The notes: a model not told the origin generated them from the sequence alone. Counted from the stretch's first letter, positions 44,101 to 53,320 are shown. The stretch: 64,000 bases of DNA from Lachnospiraceae bacterium (GCA_017511045.1 JAFWLM010000088.1:97692-161691), one strand, 5' to 3'. Program-made: numbers and translations.

Positions 44101-45452
44101 TGAGAGCGGCTTTTCACACCTTAGGGTGTAAGACAAATTCATATGAGACCCAGGCGATCAAAGAACAGTTTGAACAGGCGGGTTTTGAGGTCGCAGAGTT
44201 TTCGGAAAGAGCAGATGTTTATGTGATCAACACCTGCTCCGTTACTGCTGTGGCGGCACAGAAATCCAGGCAGATGCTGCACCGTGCAAAGAAGATGAAC
44301 CCGGAGGCACTGGTGGTTGCCTGCGGATGCTATGCCCAGGAGGCAGCTGACAAACTGACAGAAAGCGGAGTGGATCTGGTCATAGGAAACAATGAAAAGT
44401 CAAAGATCTTGGAATTGGTCCGGGATTATCTGGAAAACCAGCTGCGTGCTGCTGAGAGCGTTTTTCTTCAGGATCTGACACACTGCACCGACTATGAAGA
44501 GCAGACGATCACAAATGCAGGTGACCACGTGCGGGCTTATGTCAAGATCCAGGACGGCTGCAACCGATTCTGCTCCTATTGTATTATTCCTTATCTTCGT
44601 GGAAGAAGCCGGAGCAGGAAGATAGATGAGATCCTGAGTGAAGTAAGGACTTTAGCCGGGAAGGGGATCAGAGAGATCGTGCTCACCGGAATCGATATCA
44701 GTGATTTCAAACAGACTGGGGAAGAACTGCCTGAACATGGAAAAACGGCCCCTGGAAAGACCGCACCGGATCATCTGGCTGAGCTGATCTTTGAGATCGA
44801 AAAGGTCGAAGGAATTGCGCGGATCCGCCTTGGTTCTTTAGAAGCAGGCATTATTACGGATGCATTTCTGAAGCAGATCAAAAACAGCAAGAAACTTTGT
44901 CCGCATTTCCATTTATCTCTTCAAAGCGGATGCGATGCAACCTTAAAGCGCATGAACCGGGATTATACGGCAGCAGAATTTACGAAAAGTCTTAAGATGA
45001 TCAGAAGCTGTTTTGCCCATCCGGCCATTACAACGGATGTGATCGCAGGCTTTGCCGGAGAAACGGAAGAGGAGTTTGAGGAAACAAAACGTTTTGTGAA
45101 AGAGGCTGCTTTTTCTGAGATGCATGTGTTCCCGTATTCCAGAAGAAAAGGCACCAGAGCAGATAAAATGCCGGGACAGCTTACCAAAGCGGAAAAAGCA
45201 AAGAGAGCAGGAGAACTGATCGCCATTGGAAAAGAAATGCAGCTTGCCTTTATGGAGCAGTTTATCGGACAGGAGATCTGTATCCTGACAGAAGAGGCGG
45301 TCTCAATTGAAGGAAAAGAGTATCTCCTTGGGTTCACCCCGGAATATGTAAAAGCAGCGGTAGCAAAAGAGCAGGCAGAAGTTAATAAAATCGTAACATT
45401 ATCGCCGAAACGGATCATAGAGTTTCATAATGAGCCGCTTTTGACCGTATGA
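44100..45452 (+). CDS. mtaB: tRNA ms2t6A37 methylthiotransferase MtaB
   Basis: A 450-residue radical SAM methylthiotransferase that converts t6A37 to ms2t6A in tRNAs reading ANN codons. The N-terminal UPF0004 domain begins AAFHTLGCKTNSYET with its three cluster cysteines; the radical SAM motif is CNRFCSYC (about residues 154-161); a TRAM domain ends the protein. A short insert repeating GKTAP (about residues 215-223) is unusual. Translation is coupled to thiI. With the two genes before it, this is a three-gene tRNA sulfur-modification unit. Confidence 0.95.
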   Translation: MRAAFHTLGCKTNSYETQAIKEQFEQAGFEVAEFSERADVYVINTCSVTAVAAQKSRQMLHRAKKMNPEALVVACGCYAQEAADKLTESGVDLVIGNNEKSKILELVRDYLENQLRAAESVFLQDLTHCTDYEEQTITNAGDHVRAYVKIQDGCNRFCSYCIIPYLRGRSRSRKIDEILSEVRTLAGKGIREIVLTGIDISDFKQTGEELPEHGKTAPGKTAPDHLAELIFEIEKVEGIARIRLGSLEAGIITDAFLKQIKNSKKLCPHFHLSLQSGCDATLKRMNRDYTAAEFTKSLKMIRSCFAHPAITTDVIAGFAGETEEEFEETKRFVKEAAFSEMHVFPYSRRKGTRADKMPGQLTKAEKAKRAGELIAIGKEMQLAFMEQFIGQEICILTEEAVSIEGKEYLLGFTPEYVKAAVAKEQAEVNKIVTLSPKRIIEFHNEPLLTV

Positions 45453-45531
45453 GTCTGCTGAATATATCTTTTACTTGAAAATCAAGGAAAATCATATAGT
45501 CTTTTTTATTCATATATTATTAAGAAAGCAC

Positions 45532-45560
45532 TTGCCAAGAAATAGAAACTTGTGTAATAT
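45532..45560 (+). promoter_or_regulatory. Promoter of the ireB operon
   Basis: TTGCCA (45532-45537), 17 nt, TAATAT (45555-45560). It predicts a start near 45567 and a leader of about 75 nt before ATG 45642. Nothing else is visible in the 189-bp gap after mtaB. Confidence 0.72.
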
Positions 45561-45641
45561 TAACTTAGAATATTACAAAAATGTTACAAAAGTTTTTCTT
45601 TTAACAAGTTTCAGGGAGTTGATCCCAGGTTCGGAGGAACA

Positions 45642-45905
45642 ATGAGAGAAGAATTATATTACACACAGCATTACAGGATCCCGAAAGAAGCGATCCCGAC
45701 AGTACCGGAGGTATTTGAGCGGGTCTATGCGGCTTTGGCGGAAAAAGGCTACGATCCGGTCAATCAGATTGTCGGATACATCATGTCCGGAGATCCGACC
45801 TATATCACCAGCCACAATAATGCACGCGGCATTATTGCAAAAGTCGAGCGGGATGAGCTGATTGAAGAAGCGATCAGATATTATATTGATAACAAGCTCA
45901 AATAG
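45642..45905 (+). CDS. ireB: IreB family regulatory phosphoprotein (UPF0297)
   Basis: An 87-residue protein nearly fully matching the UPF0297/IreB/YrzL pattern ([37 protein letters not shown]). In Enterococcus IreB is a substrate of the IreK Ser/Thr kinase and tunes cephalosporin resistance. TTCGGAGGAACA gives a strong ribosome site. It heads the conserved order ireB-ruvX-yrzB. A Ser/Thr kinase is encoded at 8528, but it lacks PASTA domains, so a direct link is not implied. Confidence 0.95.
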   Translation: MREELYYTQHYRIPKEAIPTVPEVFERVYAALAEKGYDPVNQIVGYIMSGDPTYITSHNNARGIIAKVERDELIEEAIRYYIDNKLK

Positions 45906-45914
45906 GAGACCTGT

Positions 45915-46346
45915 ATGAAGATCATGGGTCTTGACTATGGCTCTAAAACAGTGGGCGTCGCAATCTCCGACGACCTTCTTATCACTGCACAGCCGGTTGA
46001 AACCATCCAAAGAAATTCCGAGAATAAACTAAGAAGAACACTGGCAAGGATCGAAGAACTGATCCTTGCTAATCATGTGGAAAAAATTGTTTTGGGTCTT
46101 CCGCTGCTTCCGGATGGAAGTGAAGGGGAGAGAGCGGAGAAGACTCTGGAATTCAAATCTATGCTTGCCAAACGCACCGGTTTGGAAGTAATATTGGTTG
46201 ACGAACGGTTTACAACAGATGCCTCAAACGAAGAACTGAAAGAAATGGGCATCAAAAAAGAAAACAGAAAAGCTGTGATCGATCAGCTGGCAGCCTGTCA
46301 TATCTTAGAAGAATATCTTCACAACCTGCCCGCGGAAGATCAATAA
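45915..46346 (+). CDS. ruvX: Holliday junction resolvase RuvX (YqgF)
   Basis: A 143-residue RNase H-fold nuclease, with MGLDYGSKTVGVAISD at the start, VLGLPLLPDGSEG in the middle and VDERFTT containing a catalytic Glu. YqgF proteins resolve recombination intermediates and process 16S rRNA 5' ends. It begins 9 nt after ireB behind AGGAGACCTGT, so the two are cotranscribed. Confidence 0.95.
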   Translation: MKIMGLDYGSKTVGVAISDDLLITAQPVETIQRNSENKLRRTLARIEELILANHVEKIVLGLPLLPDGSEGERAEKTLEFKSMLAKRTGLEVILVDERFTTDASNEELKEMGIKKENRKAVIDQLAACHILEEYLHNLPAEDQ

Positions 46347-46372
46347 GCGTTGAACACAGAATAAACAAAACA

Positions 46373-46633
46373 ATGGAAGATAATAAGATCATATTTAAAG
46401 ACGAAGACGGAACGACGGAAGAATTTTATGTCGTGGAAGAAACTAAACTCAACGATGTAAATTATCTTTTGGTTTGCGAAAGCCTGGAAAAAGAAACAGA
46501 GGCTTTCATTTTAAAAGACACTTCCTCTCCGGAAGATGAAGAGGCCGTCTACGTATTTGTCGAAGACGACACAGAGCTTGAAGCCGTTGCAGATATTTTT
46601 GCAGAGCTTTTAGAAGACGAGGATCTAATCTGA
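46373..46633 (+). CDS. DUF1292 protein (YrzB family)
   Basis: An 86-residue, very acidic protein with the DUF1292 pattern (IIFKDEDGTTEEFYVVEETKLNDVNYLLVCE). Function is unknown. It keeps its place after ruvX as in Bacillus (yrrK-yrzB). No Shine-Dalgarno is visible before ATG 46373. The 197-bp gap after it contains a weak hairpin CGCACA-N6-TGTGCG (around 46725-46742) with a broken T run and no gene; fur, often found here in relatives, is absent. Confidence 0.9.
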   Translation: MEDNKIIFKDEDGTTEEFYVVEETKLNDVNYLLVCESLEKETEAFILKDTSSPEDEEAVYVFVEDDTELEAVADIFAELLEDEDLI

Positions 46634-46830
46634 ATCATTTTGGATGCGGCACCGGCGAACAGGACCGCACCGTGAGTATAAAAAGGCCTAAAGCCTGAAC
46701 AACCAAACAAAAGAAGCGAAGAGCCGCACAAAAAGCTGTGCGTCTTTCTTGCATGCTGACCGTGGGAGAAGATCCCGGTTCTCTTTTGTTGTGTTCTTAA
46801 GGCCGGGCCGGAGATCATTATTGGAGGAAT

Positions 46831-48693
46831 ATGGCAAGAAAGAAAACCAATCAGCAGCCGGAAAAACAAAGCGGCAATAATAAAACAGGCAAAGCGCAGA
46901 AAAACAGTGCTGGAAAAACACAGAAGAAACAGAATACACAAGCGAAGAAAACAAGTTCAAAAGCTGCATCGAAAGTATCTGTAAAAACAAGCGCGAAAAC
47001 AAGCTCAAAAAAAAGCAGAACTGCGAAAACGAAAAAAACACCGGATTCGCTTAAGATCATCCCTCTCGGCGGACTTGAGCAGATCGGCATGAACATGACC
47101 GCCATTGAATATAATGGAAATATTATAGTCATTGACTGCGGTATGGCATTTGCAGATGATACGCTTCTCGGAATCGACCTGATCATTCCGGATATCACCT
47201 ATCTGAAACAGAATAAATCCAAAGTGAAAGCGTTCCTGATCACGCATGGACATGAGGACCATATCGGTGCGATCCCATATATCTTCAAAGAGATCAATGC
47301 GCCGATCTACGGAACGAGACTTTCCCTTGCTCTGATCGAAAGAAAACTCGATGAGCATGGACTGAAGGATTCCGTAAAACTGAAAGAAGTAGTGTACGGA
47401 AACAAGTTTTACATTCATGACTTCAAGATCGAGTTTATTCGTACCAATCACAGCATCTCGGATGCAGCCGCCATCGCGATCCGTACTCCTGCAGGACTGA
47501 TCCTTCATACCGGTGATTTTAAGGTCGACTATACACCGGTCTATGGAGATGCGATCAATCTGGCGCGTATGGCAGAACTCGGACAAAAGGGAGTGCTGGC
47601 AGTGTTCAGTGATTCCACAAATGCTCCGCGCAGGGGTTATACGATGAGTGAAAAAACGGTCGGAAAGACCTTTGATGCCATGTTTGCGCAGCATCAGAAG
47701 GAGAGGATCATTGTCGCAACCTTTGCATCGAATGTTGACCGCGTGCAGCAGGTCATTAACACAGCGTATAAATATAAACGAAAAGTGGTGCTGGAAGGCC
47801 GCTCCATGGTAAACATCATTGAGACGGCAACCGAACTGGGCTACATCAAAATGCCGAAGAATACGCTGATCACGGTAGATGAAATGGGCAACTATCCGGA
47901 TCATAAAATCGTGATCATTACAACAGGCAGTCAGGGAGAGAGCATGGCAGCCCTTTCGAGGATGGCGGCCAACAGCCATAAAAAGATCAATATCAAGTCC
48001 AGTGACGTGATCATTTTCTCATCCAACCCGATTCCGGGAAATGAGAAGGCGGTATCGAATGTAATGAACGAGCTTTCTGCGATGGGTGCGGAAGTTATTT
48101 TTGAACAGGCGCATGTTTCAGGACATGCCTGCCAGGAAGAATTAAAACTCCTGTATGCGCTCCTGAAACCGAAATATGTCGTTCCGGTGCATGGTGAATT
48201 CCGCCACAGGGAAGCAAATGCACAGCTGGCATATGAGATGGGATATGATAACAAGCATGTCTTCATGATCGAGACCGGAGATGTTTTAGAACTCAGTGAA
48301 AAGAAAGGGAAGGTCATAGATCATGTACAGGCCGGCGGTATTTATGTTGACAATTCCGGCGTGGAAGATGTCGGACGTACGATCCTGGAAGACAGAAAAG
48401 ATCTTTCCGAGCGCGGTGTGCTGATCGTGACGGTGTGTATTGACACTACAGAACGCTATATTGTATCCGGACCGGAGGTCTTTACAAGAGGCTGGGTCTA
48501 TGATGGAGAGAGCGAAAAACTTATTGAAGAACTCAGGGAAATCATATATAATGCTTTAACCGACTATCTTGCCGGAAATCACTATAACAGAGGCAAGGCA
48601 AAGATGATAATCGGTGATGGGGTCCGAAGGTATATCCGGAGTAAAAACAATAAAGGCCCGATGATCTTACCTTTTATTCTTGAAATGGAATAG
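46831..48693 (+). CDS. Ribonuclease J with a basic N-terminal extension
   Basis: A 620-residue metallo-beta-lactamase/beta-CASP ribonuclease with 5'-to-3' exonuclease and endonuclease activity in mRNA decay and rRNA maturation. The catalytic HGHEDHIGA motif is near residue 135, NHSISDAAAIAI and the C-terminal VPVHGEFRH are present. The first 70 or so residues form a Lys/Ser/Thr/Ala-rich disordered tail (many KTS, KTQKK units) ahead of the conserved start LKIIPLGGLEQIGMNM; this may bind RNA or ribosomes. ATTATTGGAGGAAT precedes ATG 46831. Confidence 0.95.
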   Translation: MARKKTNQQPEKQSGNNKTGKAQKNSAGKTQKKQNTQAKKTSSKAASKVSVKTSAKTSSKKSRTAKTKKTPDSLKIIPLGGLEQIGMNMTAIEYNGNIIVIDCGMAFADDTLLGIDLIIPDITYLKQNKSKVKAFLITHGHEDHIGAIPYIFKEINAPIYGTRLSLALIERKLDEHGLKDSVKLKEVVYGNKFYIHDFKIEFIRTNHSISDAAAIAIRTPAGLILHTGDFKVDYTPVYGDAINLARMAELGQKGVLAVFSDSTNAPRRGYTMSEKTVGKTFDAMFAQHQKERIIVATFASNVDRVQQVINTAYKYKRKVVLEGRSMVNIIETATELGYIKMPKNTLITVDEMGNYPDHKIVIITTGSQGESMAALSRMAANSHKKINIKSSDVIIFSSNPIPGNEKAVSNVMNELSAMGAEVIFEQAHVSGHACQEELKLLYALLKPKYVVPVHGEFRHREANAQLAYEMGYDNKHVFMIETGDVLELSEKKGKVIDHVQAGGIYVDNSGVEDVGRTILEDRKDLSERGVLIVTVCIDTTERYIVSGPEVFTRGWVYDGESEKLIEELREIIYNALTDYLAGNHYNRGKAKMIIGDGVRRYIRSKNNKGPMILPFILEME

Positions 48694-48718
48694 GACCTTT
48701 CAACAGGAGTGAAATAAT

Positions 48719-49282
48719 ATGGCGACAGAAAGAAATACGGACCGCAGAAGTACAGGAATGCGAAGCCGGAACAATATAAACAGAGAGCCTGCAAATAATT
48801 CCGGAACGATACGGAACAATCTGGAACGTTATCGTTCCGATAGCGTTTCAGCAGTAAAAGCAAGACAGTCCTCCAGGAGACCGGAAAGCCAGGTCCGCAG
48901 AGCAAATCAGAAGGCACAGAAAAAACAGCGCACAAAGAAGCTGATCATCCGGCTTGCAGTTACGCTCTTCGTTATCCTGATCTGTGTTGCGTGCTTCCTC
49001 TTTACCTACAGAGTGTTCTATGATACACCGCTGGACGAAGAGGCTGTAGATGTAAAAGTCGAGTTTACGATTACTGATCCGGAAGTCTCAGATGAAGAGA
49101 TCGCAGAGCAGCTCGTTGAGGTAGGGGTCATCAAAGACGCAAGGCTTTATAAGCTTCGTACCTACATCTATGATGCAAACTATATTCCGGGGACCTATAA
49201 GCTCAGCCCGTCCTATTCCACAGAAAAGATCATCAACATCCTTTCCGGATATGACTATTCTGACGGTACGATGGAAGAGTAG
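48719..49282 (+). CDS. MltG/YceG-like membrane protein lacking the catalytic domain
   Basis: A 187-residue protein: basic cytosolic region (1-75), one transmembrane helix (about 76-98, IIRLAVTLFVILICVACFLF), then an extracellular part with EEIAEQLVEVGVIKDARLYKLRTYIYDANYIPGTYKLSPSYSTEKIINILSG. This matches the LysM-like N-terminal module of the endolytic transglycosylase MltG, but the catalytic lobe is absent. It occupies the mltG position before trmR seen in B. subtilis. A regulatory or scaffolding role in wall synthesis is possible. AACAGGAGTGAAATA is its ribosome site. Confidence 0.72.
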   Translation: MATERNTDRRSTGMRSRNNINREPANNSGTIRNNLERYRSDSVSAVKARQSSRRPESQVRRANQKAQKKQRTKKLIIRLAVTLFVILICVACFLFTYRVFYDTPLDEEAVDVKVEFTITDPEVSDEEIAEQLVEVGVIKDARLYKLRTYIYDANYIPGTYKLSPSYSTEKIINILSGYDYSDGTMEE

Positions 49283-49311
49283 ACTGAGACAAAAAAGAAT
49301 ATGTACTGACC

Positions 49312-49345
49312 GATAGGATTGTTCAAAGCAACAATCCTATCTTAT
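49312..49345 (+). terminator. Terminator-like hairpin before trmR
   Basis: GATAGGATTGTT (49312-49323) pairs perfectly with AACAATCCTATC (49330-49341), loop CAAAGC, followed by TTATT. The short T run suggests partial termination. Confidence 0.75.
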
Positions 49346-49363
49346 TAAGAGAGAATCAACCAA

Positions 49364-50038
49364 ATGATCGTTAATGAAAATATAACGAAGTATCTGCATT
49401 CACTGGAAACGGACAATGAGCCGTTTTTAGAGGAACTGAGGATCTATGCAAAAGAGCATGATGTTCCGATCATCCGGAGAGAGATGGAAAGCTTTCTGTC
49501 TGTGCTTCTTAATCTGAGCAAAGCAGAAAAGGTGCTCGAGATCGGGACGGGGATCGCTTATTCAGCCTCTTTCATGGCGCGGCATTCGGGGTTCTTAAAA
49601 AGGATCGATACGATCGAAAACTATCCGCCGAGGATCGAAAAGGCAAAAGAGACGCTTCAGATCTATCAGGATCTGTCCGGTGAAAGCGGCGCCCTGATCC
49701 ATCTGATCGAAGGCGATGCGGCAAAGGTATTGCCCGAACTTGAAGGCGGCTATGATCTGATCTTTTTAGACGGACCAAAGGCACAGTATCTTACGATGCT
49801 TCCGGATCTTTTGCGCCTGCTGAAAGAAGGCGGCATCCTTCTTGCAGACAATGTGCTGCAGGAGGGCGAACTGGTCCGGTCGCGTTATGTCACACAGCGC
49901 AGGGACCGGACGATCCACGAACGTATGCGGGACTTTGTATGGGAAGTAAAACATCATCCGCAGCTTTTAACGAGTGTGCTCACGATCGGAGATGGAGTGA
50001 CGCTGAGTTATAAGAAAACAGAAGGTGAAAAGAACTGA
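49364..50038 (+). CDS. trmR: O-methyltransferase, TrmR-like (tRNA 5-hydroxyuridine)
   Basis: A 224-residue class I methyltransferase with VLEIGTGIAYSASFMA as the SAM-binding motif, DLIFLDGPKAQYLTMLPDLLRLLKEGGILLADNV, and the helical N-terminus of the YrrM/COMT-like group. In B. subtilis YrrM (TrmR) methylates ho5U34 to mo5U34 in tRNA and neighbours the U32 proteins that make ho5U; the same gene pair occurs here, which supports the assignment. Only a weak ribosome site (AGAGAGAATC) precedes the start. Confidence 0.87.
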   Translation: MIVNENITKYLHSLETDNEPFLEELRIYAKEHDVPIIRREMESFLSVLLNLSKAEKVLEIGTGIAYSASFMARHSGFLKRIDTIENYPPRIEKAKETLQIYQDLSGESGALIHLIEGDAAKVLPELEGGYDLIFLDGPKAQYLTMLPDLLRLLKEGGILLADNVLQEGELVRSRYVTQRRDRTIHERMRDFVWEVKHHPQLLTSVLTIGDGVTLSYKKTEGEKN

Positions 50039-50092
50039 CCGGCTGCGGGCAGCAGTTTAAAAACACAAGAGTAATAAGAGATAGGACAGACT

Positions 50093-51349
50093 ATGACAGA
50101 GCAGATCAATAAAGTGAAGAAACCGGAGCTCTTAGCACCGGCAGGCAGCCTTCCGGTTCTGAAGGTTGCAGTCATGTACGGCGCGGATGCCGTTTATATC
50201 GGCGGAGAGGCATTCTCTCTGAGAGCCAATGCCCATAACTTTTCATTGGAAGAAATGAAAGAGGGCGTGGAGTTTGCGCATGAACACGGTGTAAAAGTCT
50301 TTGTGACCGCAAATATCTTCGCGCATAACAGTGACCTTCAGGAAGCAGAGGCCTACTTCCGGGAACTGAAAAAGATCGGACCGGATGCGATCCTGATCTC
50401 AGACCCCGGTATCTTTACGATCGCAAAACGGATCGTCCCTGAGATCGAGATCCATATCAGTACGCAGGCAAATAATACAAACTATGGAACCTTTCAGTTC
50501 TGGCATGATCTCGGGGCAACGAGGGTCGTGACCGCGAGAGAGCTTTCCCTTGCAGAGATCAGAGATATCAAAGAACATCTTCCGGAGGGGATGGAGATCG
50601 AGAGCTTTATTCACGGCGCAATGTGCATCTCCTATTCCGGCCGCTGTCTTTTAAGCGCTTATATGACAGGAAGAAGTGCCAACCTCGGCGACTGCACGCA
50701 CCCGTGCAGATGGAAATACCATATTGTGGAAGAGACGCGTCCGGGCGAGTATATGCCGGTCGAAGAAAACGAGCGGGGAACCTACATCTTTAATTCCAAA
50801 GATCTTTGTATGATCGAATATCTGCCGGAAATGATCGAGGCGGGGATCGACAGCCTGAAAGTGGAAGGCCGCATGAAGAGCATGCTTTATGTGGCAAGCA
50901 TTATCCGGACTTACCGGATGGCGATCGATGACTATTTTGAGGATCCGGAAAAATACCGGGCAAGACTGGATTTTTACCGGAAGGAGATCTCAAAATGCAC
51001 CTATCGCGAATATACCACGGGATTCTTCTTCGGAAAGCCGGATAACAGCGCGCAGATCTATGATGCCAACACCTATGTCAAGGAATGGGTGTTCCTGGGA
51101 ATGATCAGCGGGGAGTATAAAGAGATCGACGGAAGGAAATACTATCAGCTTTCCCAGAAAAATAAGTTCTCGGTCGGTGATACGATCGAGATCATGAAGC
51201 CGGATGGAGAAAACCTTGAGGCAGCAGTAAAGGATATGGTCGACGAAGACGGAAACCATATGGAGAGCTGTCCTCACCCCAAACAGATCTTTTATGTGGA
51301 TCTCGGATGTGATGCGGAAGCATATGATATCTTGCGATTTAACCCATAA
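50093..51349 (+). CDS. U32-family protein (TrhP-like tRNA hydroxylation)
   Basis: A 418-residue U32 family protein. The hallmark is ESFIHGAMCISYSGRCLLS (about residues 172-190) followed by GDCTHPCRWKY; its cysteines are thought to hold an Fe-S cluster. Members YrrN/YrrO (TrhP) hydroxylate U34 of tRNA using prephenate and collagenase-like relatives were once called peptidases. Here one gene stands where B. subtilis has two. GATAGGACAGACT precedes ATG 50093. Together with trmR it would make 5-methoxyuridine. Confidence 0.9.
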   Translation: MTEQINKVKKPELLAPAGSLPVLKVAVMYGADAVYIGGEAFSLRANAHNFSLEEMKEGVEFAHEHGVKVFVTANIFAHNSDLQEAEAYFRELKKIGPDAILISDPGIFTIAKRIVPEIEIHISTQANNTNYGTFQFWHDLGATRVVTARELSLAEIRDIKEHLPEGMEIESFIHGAMCISYSGRCLLSAYMTGRSANLGDCTHPCRWKYHIVEETRPGEYMPVEENERGTYIFNSKDLCMIEYLPEMIEAGIDSLKVEGRMKSMLYVASIIRTYRMAIDDYFEDPEKYRARLDFYRKEISKCTYREYTTGFFFGKPDNSAQIYDANTYVKEWVFLGMISGEYKEIDGRKYYQLSQKNKFSVGDTIEIMKPDGENLEAAVKDMVDEDGNHMESCPHPKQIFYVDLGCDAEAYDILRFNP

Positions 51350-51353
51350 TGTC

Positions 51354-51382
51354 TTGTAATTGGCGGATAATGATTATATGAT
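51354..51382 (+). promoter_or_regulatory. Promoter of the esterase gene, leaderless geometry
   Basis: TTGTAA (51354-51359), 17 nt, TATGAT (51377-51382). The -10 box ends 9 nt before ATG 51392 and no ribosome site lies between them. Confidence 0.72.
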
Positions 51383-51391
51383 ACTAAAGTT

Positions 51392-52174
51392 ATGATTAGT
51401 TTACATTGCGATTTCCAGTCATATGTACTGGCCACAAGAGTCCATGTAGATGTCTATCTTCCGAATGTCATCGAGTTTACGGATTCTGTGGAGGATTACC
51501 GGAAACAATATACCTTTGAACCGTTTAAAACGCTGTATTTACTTCACGGCGCCTGGGACAGCGGGCAGCAGTGGGTGGAAAATACCAGCGTTCTCCGGAT
51601 GGCGGAGGAAGCAGGGATCGCCGTTGTTCTTCCTTCTGTTGGCAACAGCTTCTATGCGAACACGAAGTATGGTGTCCACTATGAGGATTATTTCATGGAC
51701 GAGCTGATCGGCTTTGCACGAGGCCTGTTCCCGCTTTCCGACAAACGCGAAGATAATTACATCTGCGGCGTTTCCATGGGAGGATACGGTGCACTGAAGA
51801 CGATCCTGAAACGTCCGGACCTGTTTTCAAAATGCGCGGTGATGAGTGCTGTTGTGGATGTTTCCTATTCCGCGCGCATCATACGGGCGATTGGAGTGGA
51901 AACGGATAATACGATCGGAACCTGGAAAGAACTGAAGGGTTCAGAGTACGATCTGGTACCGATGATCGAAGCTCTGGAAGGACGCTATCAGGAACTGCCG
52001 GAGATCTTTATGATCGAAAGCAGGGAAGACTACCTGCGTGAGACCAATGAGGCGTTCCACCAGCTTTTAATAGACAAAGGGATCCGTCATTCCTACAAGG
52101 ACTATCCGGGTATGCATGAATGGAAATTCTGGGATGAACACATGGAAGAGTGCATGGAGTTTCTGAAACAATAG
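51392..52174 (+). CDS. Esterase D/S-formylglutathione hydrolase-like esterase
   Basis: A 260-residue alpha/beta hydrolase of the esterase D group. The nucleophile is in ICGVSMGGYGALK (GxSxGG), oxyanion residues are near LLHGAWDSG, and a late His is in PGMHEWKFWDEH. In gut Firmicutes such enzymes act as tributyrin or acetyl/feruloyl esterases; formylglutathione detoxification is unlikely without glutathione genes. There is no export signal. It appears leaderless, behind the promoter at 51354. Confidence 0.85.
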   Translation: MISLHCDFQSYVLATRVHVDVYLPNVIEFTDSVEDYRKQYTFEPFKTLYLLHGAWDSGQQWVENTSVLRMAEEAGIAVVLPSVGNSFYANTKYGVHYEDYFMDELIGFARGLFPLSDKREDNYICGVSMGGYGALKTILKRPDLFSKCAVMSAVVDVSYSARIIRAIGVETDNTIGTWKELKGSEYDLVPMIEALEGRYQELPEIFMIESREDYLRETNEAFHQLLIDKGIRHSYKDYPGMHEWKFWDEHMEECMEFLKQ

Positions 52175-52237
52175 ACGGATCAGAGATAACGGCATTTTTC
52201 AGATAAAATATTTAGAAACAATATAGGAGCACAAACG

Positions 52238-52402
52238 ATGAGTCAGGCAAAAGTTGACAAATATAAAGAAGAAAAAAAGAACCGTAAGAAGATCATTGCA
52301 AAAGAAAAACGCATCCGCACCATCTGGGCAATCGTCGGGATCGTGATCGGAGTTGCACTGATCCTGTTTATCATCTTATCTATTCTCAATAATCTTTTCT
52401 AA
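52238..52402 (+). CDS. 54-residue single-pass membrane protein
   Basis: ATG 52238 follows AGGAG (52225-52229). The product has a highly charged N-terminal half (VDKYKEEKKNRKKIIAKEKR) and one C-terminal helix of about 24 hydrophobic residues starting at TIW, ending NNLF, so it is probably inserted with the basic end inside. The stop codon is one base before the start of the CPBP protease gene, indicating translational coupling and suggesting a joint function. No known family recognised. Confidence 0.72.
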   Translation: MSQAKVDKYKEEKKNRKKIIAKEKRIRTIWAIVGIVIGVALILFIILSILNNLF

Positions 52403-52403
52403 T

Positions 52404-53192
52404 ATGTACGCAGAGAGCACAGGCAGGAAAATATGGAATGTGATCTATCCTGTACTGGCTCTTTTTGTGCTGTATTTTGCTGTTGTATATGGAGGCATTT
52501 TCCTTTTTACATCGGCTTCCTGTGCGGCAAACGGCACTTTGGATGACTATATGGGCAAGTATTTCAGCATCGTTGCTGTTATCGGGCTCATCATAGTTAC
52601 GATCGTTGAATCCATCTTTTTTAAAAATGATTATGTGGTCCAGTCGCAGAGCTTTAAGAAGAAGCCCTTGTATCTGGTATCCATTCTTCTTTTAGGAGCA
52701 GCATTTTCCCACGGATTGAATCTCCTGGTTTCCCTGTTTAATATCAATGGGATCTTTGACAGCTACGAAGCTGTGGAAGCGGAGATCTTCGCGCCGGGAG
52801 TGATCTTTGTGATCATCAGGGCAGTGATCCTTGCACCGATCGCAGAGGAACTGGTGTTCCGCGGACTGGTCTTTCGCAGGATGAAAAACTACACGAGCTT
52901 TTGGCCTGCCGCGCTGGTCAGTTCTGCGCTCTTCGGTCTTTATCATATGAACCTGGCACAGGGAATCTATGCTTTTATTTTCGGTATCGTGCTCTGCGAA
53001 GTGTACCGGAGATTTAACCATCTTCTTGCGCCGATGCTGCTGCACTTCGCAGCGAATGTCCTGTCTGTCATTTTGACATACACGAACGCGGAATATGCGT
53101 CTCAGACGATGTACATTATTTTCATGGTACTGACTTTTGCGGTGTCCTTTGCGATCTACTGGTTTGTGATCCGGAAAGCGAAGACAGAATAG
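52404..53192 (+). CDS. CPBP-family intramembrane metalloprotease
   Basis: A 262-residue polytopic membrane protein (about eight helices) of the CPBP/Abi family. Catalytic motifs are EELVFRGL (EExxxR) near residues 150-156, FGLYHMN with one His in the next helix, and a further HFAAN near the end. Relatives process prenylated proteins (Rce1) or protect against self-made bacteriocins. Start ATG 52404 has no ribosome site of its own and relies on coupling with the 54-residue gene. Confidence 0.9.
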   Translation: MYAESTGRKIWNVIYPVLALFVLYFAVVYGGIFLFTSASCAANGTLDDYMGKYFSIVAVIGLIIVTIVESIFFKNDYVVQSQSFKKKPLYLVSILLLGAAFSHGLNLLVSLFNINGIFDSYEAVEAEIFAPGVIFVIIRAVILAPIAEELVFRGLVFRRMKNYTSFWPAALVSSALFGLYHMNLAQGIYAFIFGIVLCEVYRRFNHLLAPMLLHFAANVLSVILTYTNAEYASQTMYIIFMVLTFAVSFAIYWFVIRKAKTE

Positions 53193-53236
53193 GTTTTTTA
53201 CCGGAAGAAAAACAACAAAAAAGTGTAATGCATTGT

Positions 53237-53265
53237 TTGTATTCATTATCATTTTATGCTATAAT
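53237..53265 (+). promoter_or_regulatory. Promoter of the acyl carrier protein gene
   Basis: TTGTAT (53237-53242), 17 nt ending in TGC (extended -10), TATAAT (53260-53265). A strong promoter with a leader of about 49 nt. Confidence 0.8.
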
Positions 53266-53320
53266 GCCTACGGCAAAAATATTTTGATCAAAATTAACAT
53301 AATGAAAGGAGAACCCGAAA

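Noticed and set aside
47005-47979. 324-codon minus-strand ORF opposite the RNase J gene
   Set aside because: Shadow of a conserved gene, with no ribosome site or plausible domain.
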